Assembly: GCA_900551515.1 (NCBI GenBank)
Contig: URWH01000025.1
Coordinates: 1-14,178, forward strand
From: an uncultured Porphyromonadaceae bacterium
GTDB lineage: Bacteria; Bacteroidota; Bacteroidia; Bacteroidales; Muribaculaceae
DNA: 14,178 nt
Reading direction: 5' to 3'
Notes under the pieces: model-generated
What the model saw: the letters and a program-made list of their open reading frames with translations, nothing else
What the model was told of the DNA's origin: nothing
Database searches by the model: none
In this document: positions 13,738-14,178 of the stretch, in pieces
How positions within the stretch are numbered: the first letter of the stretch is position 1
Layout of the letters: every line of letters starts with the position of its first letter
Made by a program: the position numbers and the translations under genes

Positions 13738-13992
13738 TTATTTTTTCTTGCGGTTGCCGTAGCGGCTCATGAACTTATCCACACGGCCGGCGGTGTCGAC
13801 GAGTTTCTGCTTGCCGGTGAAGAAGGGGTGAGAGGAGCTTGTGATTTCAAGCTTCACGAGGGGATATGTAACGCCATCAACTTCGATTGTTTCTTTAGTA
13901 GCGATAGTTGAACGAGTGATGAAGATTTCATCGTTTGACATGTCTTTGAACACAACTTCGCGATAGTTGGAAGGATGGATATCTTTTTTCAT
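13738..13992 (-). CDS. rpmE2: 50S ribosomal protein L31 type B
   Basis: 84 residues of the large-subunit protein that bridges to the small subunit at the central protuberance. [20 protein letters not shown] (1-20) and [20 protein letters not shown] (52-71) followed by DKF are the L31 type B signature. There is no cysteine at all, so this is the zinc-free form, longer than the zinc-ribbon type A. The C-terminus is basic (RYGNRKKK). It is monocistronic: a consensus promoter lies about 77 bases upstream and a terminator directly downstream. Whether a type A copy exists elsewhere cannot be seen from this window. Confidence 0.96.
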   Translation of the reverse strand: MKKDIHPSNYREVVFKDMSNDEIFITRSTIATKETIEVDGVTYPLVKLEITSSSHPFFTGKQKLVDTAGRVDKFMSRYGNRKKK

Positions 13993-14068
13993 CTTATTGG
14001 AGGATTAAAAATCTGTTAATCAAAGTTTTGCAAATTACGCTGGTAGGGCGTTTGTTCGTAATGGCCTG

Positions 14069-14100
14069 CAAATTTACATATTATTGTTGTAATTTACAAA
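14069..14100 (-). promoter_or_regulatory. Consensus promoter of the L31 gene
   Basis: On the minus strand, TTTG (14097-14100) and TAAATTTG (14069-14076) are 20 bases apart, an ideal -33/-7 pair. The predicted leader of about 70 bases holds a small nested inverted repeat (ATTACG at 14034-14039 / CGTAAT at 14057-14062), which could serve autoregulation. Confidence 0.75.
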
Positions 14101-14178
14101 TGATTATGAAATTTTTTAGAGGCCGCAGATTAAACAAGCAAGTGCGAATTTACAAAAATCATCGAGACCATTCACCAA
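14101..14178. other. A/T-rich right edge, no gene seen
   Basis: No coding frame is visible. It contains a second promoter-like element on the minus strand (TAAATTCG at 14145-14152 preceded by GATTTTTG), nearly identical to the region upstream of PFOR. Confidence 0.4.

Overview
The window looks like chromosomal DNA of a gut-type anaerobic member of the Bacteroidales, plausibly a G+C-rich family such as Muribaculaceae. The evidence is the Bacteroidetes promoter signature (TAnnTTTG, in two places with a TTTG about 20 bases upstream), gene starts without a clear Shine-Dalgarno sequence, host-glycan hydrolases (GH84, GH109), and a pyruvate:ferredoxin oxidoreductase with a flavodoxin. The family assignment is inference. 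I see no insertion sequence, integrase, CRISPR array or rRNA.

Layout. (1) 1-4616 is an amino-sugar/glycan block. A GH84 beta-N-acetylglucosaminidase runs off the left edge on the minus strand. Divergent from it is a tightly packed plus-strand operon: a secreted GH109 alpha-N-acetylgalactosaminidase (Gfo/Idh/MocA fold), a DUF5009 membrane protein related to HGSNAT/NagX acyltransferases, and a GT2 glycosyltransferase. Its genes overlap as TGATG and ATGA. (2) 4627-7526 holds a dGTPase (minus) and a polysaccharide flippase (plus), divergent from a compact bidirectional promoter. (3) 7712-11281 is a full-length PFOR/NifJ on the minus strand with its own terminator. Its promoter carries a 14-base palindrome and upstream direct repeats. 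(4) 11424-12878 holds an orphan 307-aa protein that resembles a terminase ATPase with its Walker motifs lost, flanked by a hairpin-rich gap on one side and a low-complexity, G-rich, tandem-repeat gap on the other. (5) 12879-14178 holds a flavodoxin, a tRNA with anticodon CAT with a textbook promoter and terminator, and the zinc-free (type B) ribosomal protein L31 gene with its terminator and promoter.

How the genes fit together. GH84 and GH109 would release GlcNAc and GalNAc from host or dietary glycans, and the HGSNAT-like membrane protein could handle amino-sugar acetylation at the inner membrane. PFOR turns pyruvate from such sugars into acetyl-CoA, and the nearby flavodoxin is a plausible electron acceptor. 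The dGTPase, tRNA and L31 are housekeeping.

The least explained part is 11300-12880: a degenerate terminase-like orphan gene with an almost leaderless start, two 4-copy minisatellites, a candidate G-quadruplex and several perfect palindromes within about 1.5 kb of otherwise housekeeping DNA.
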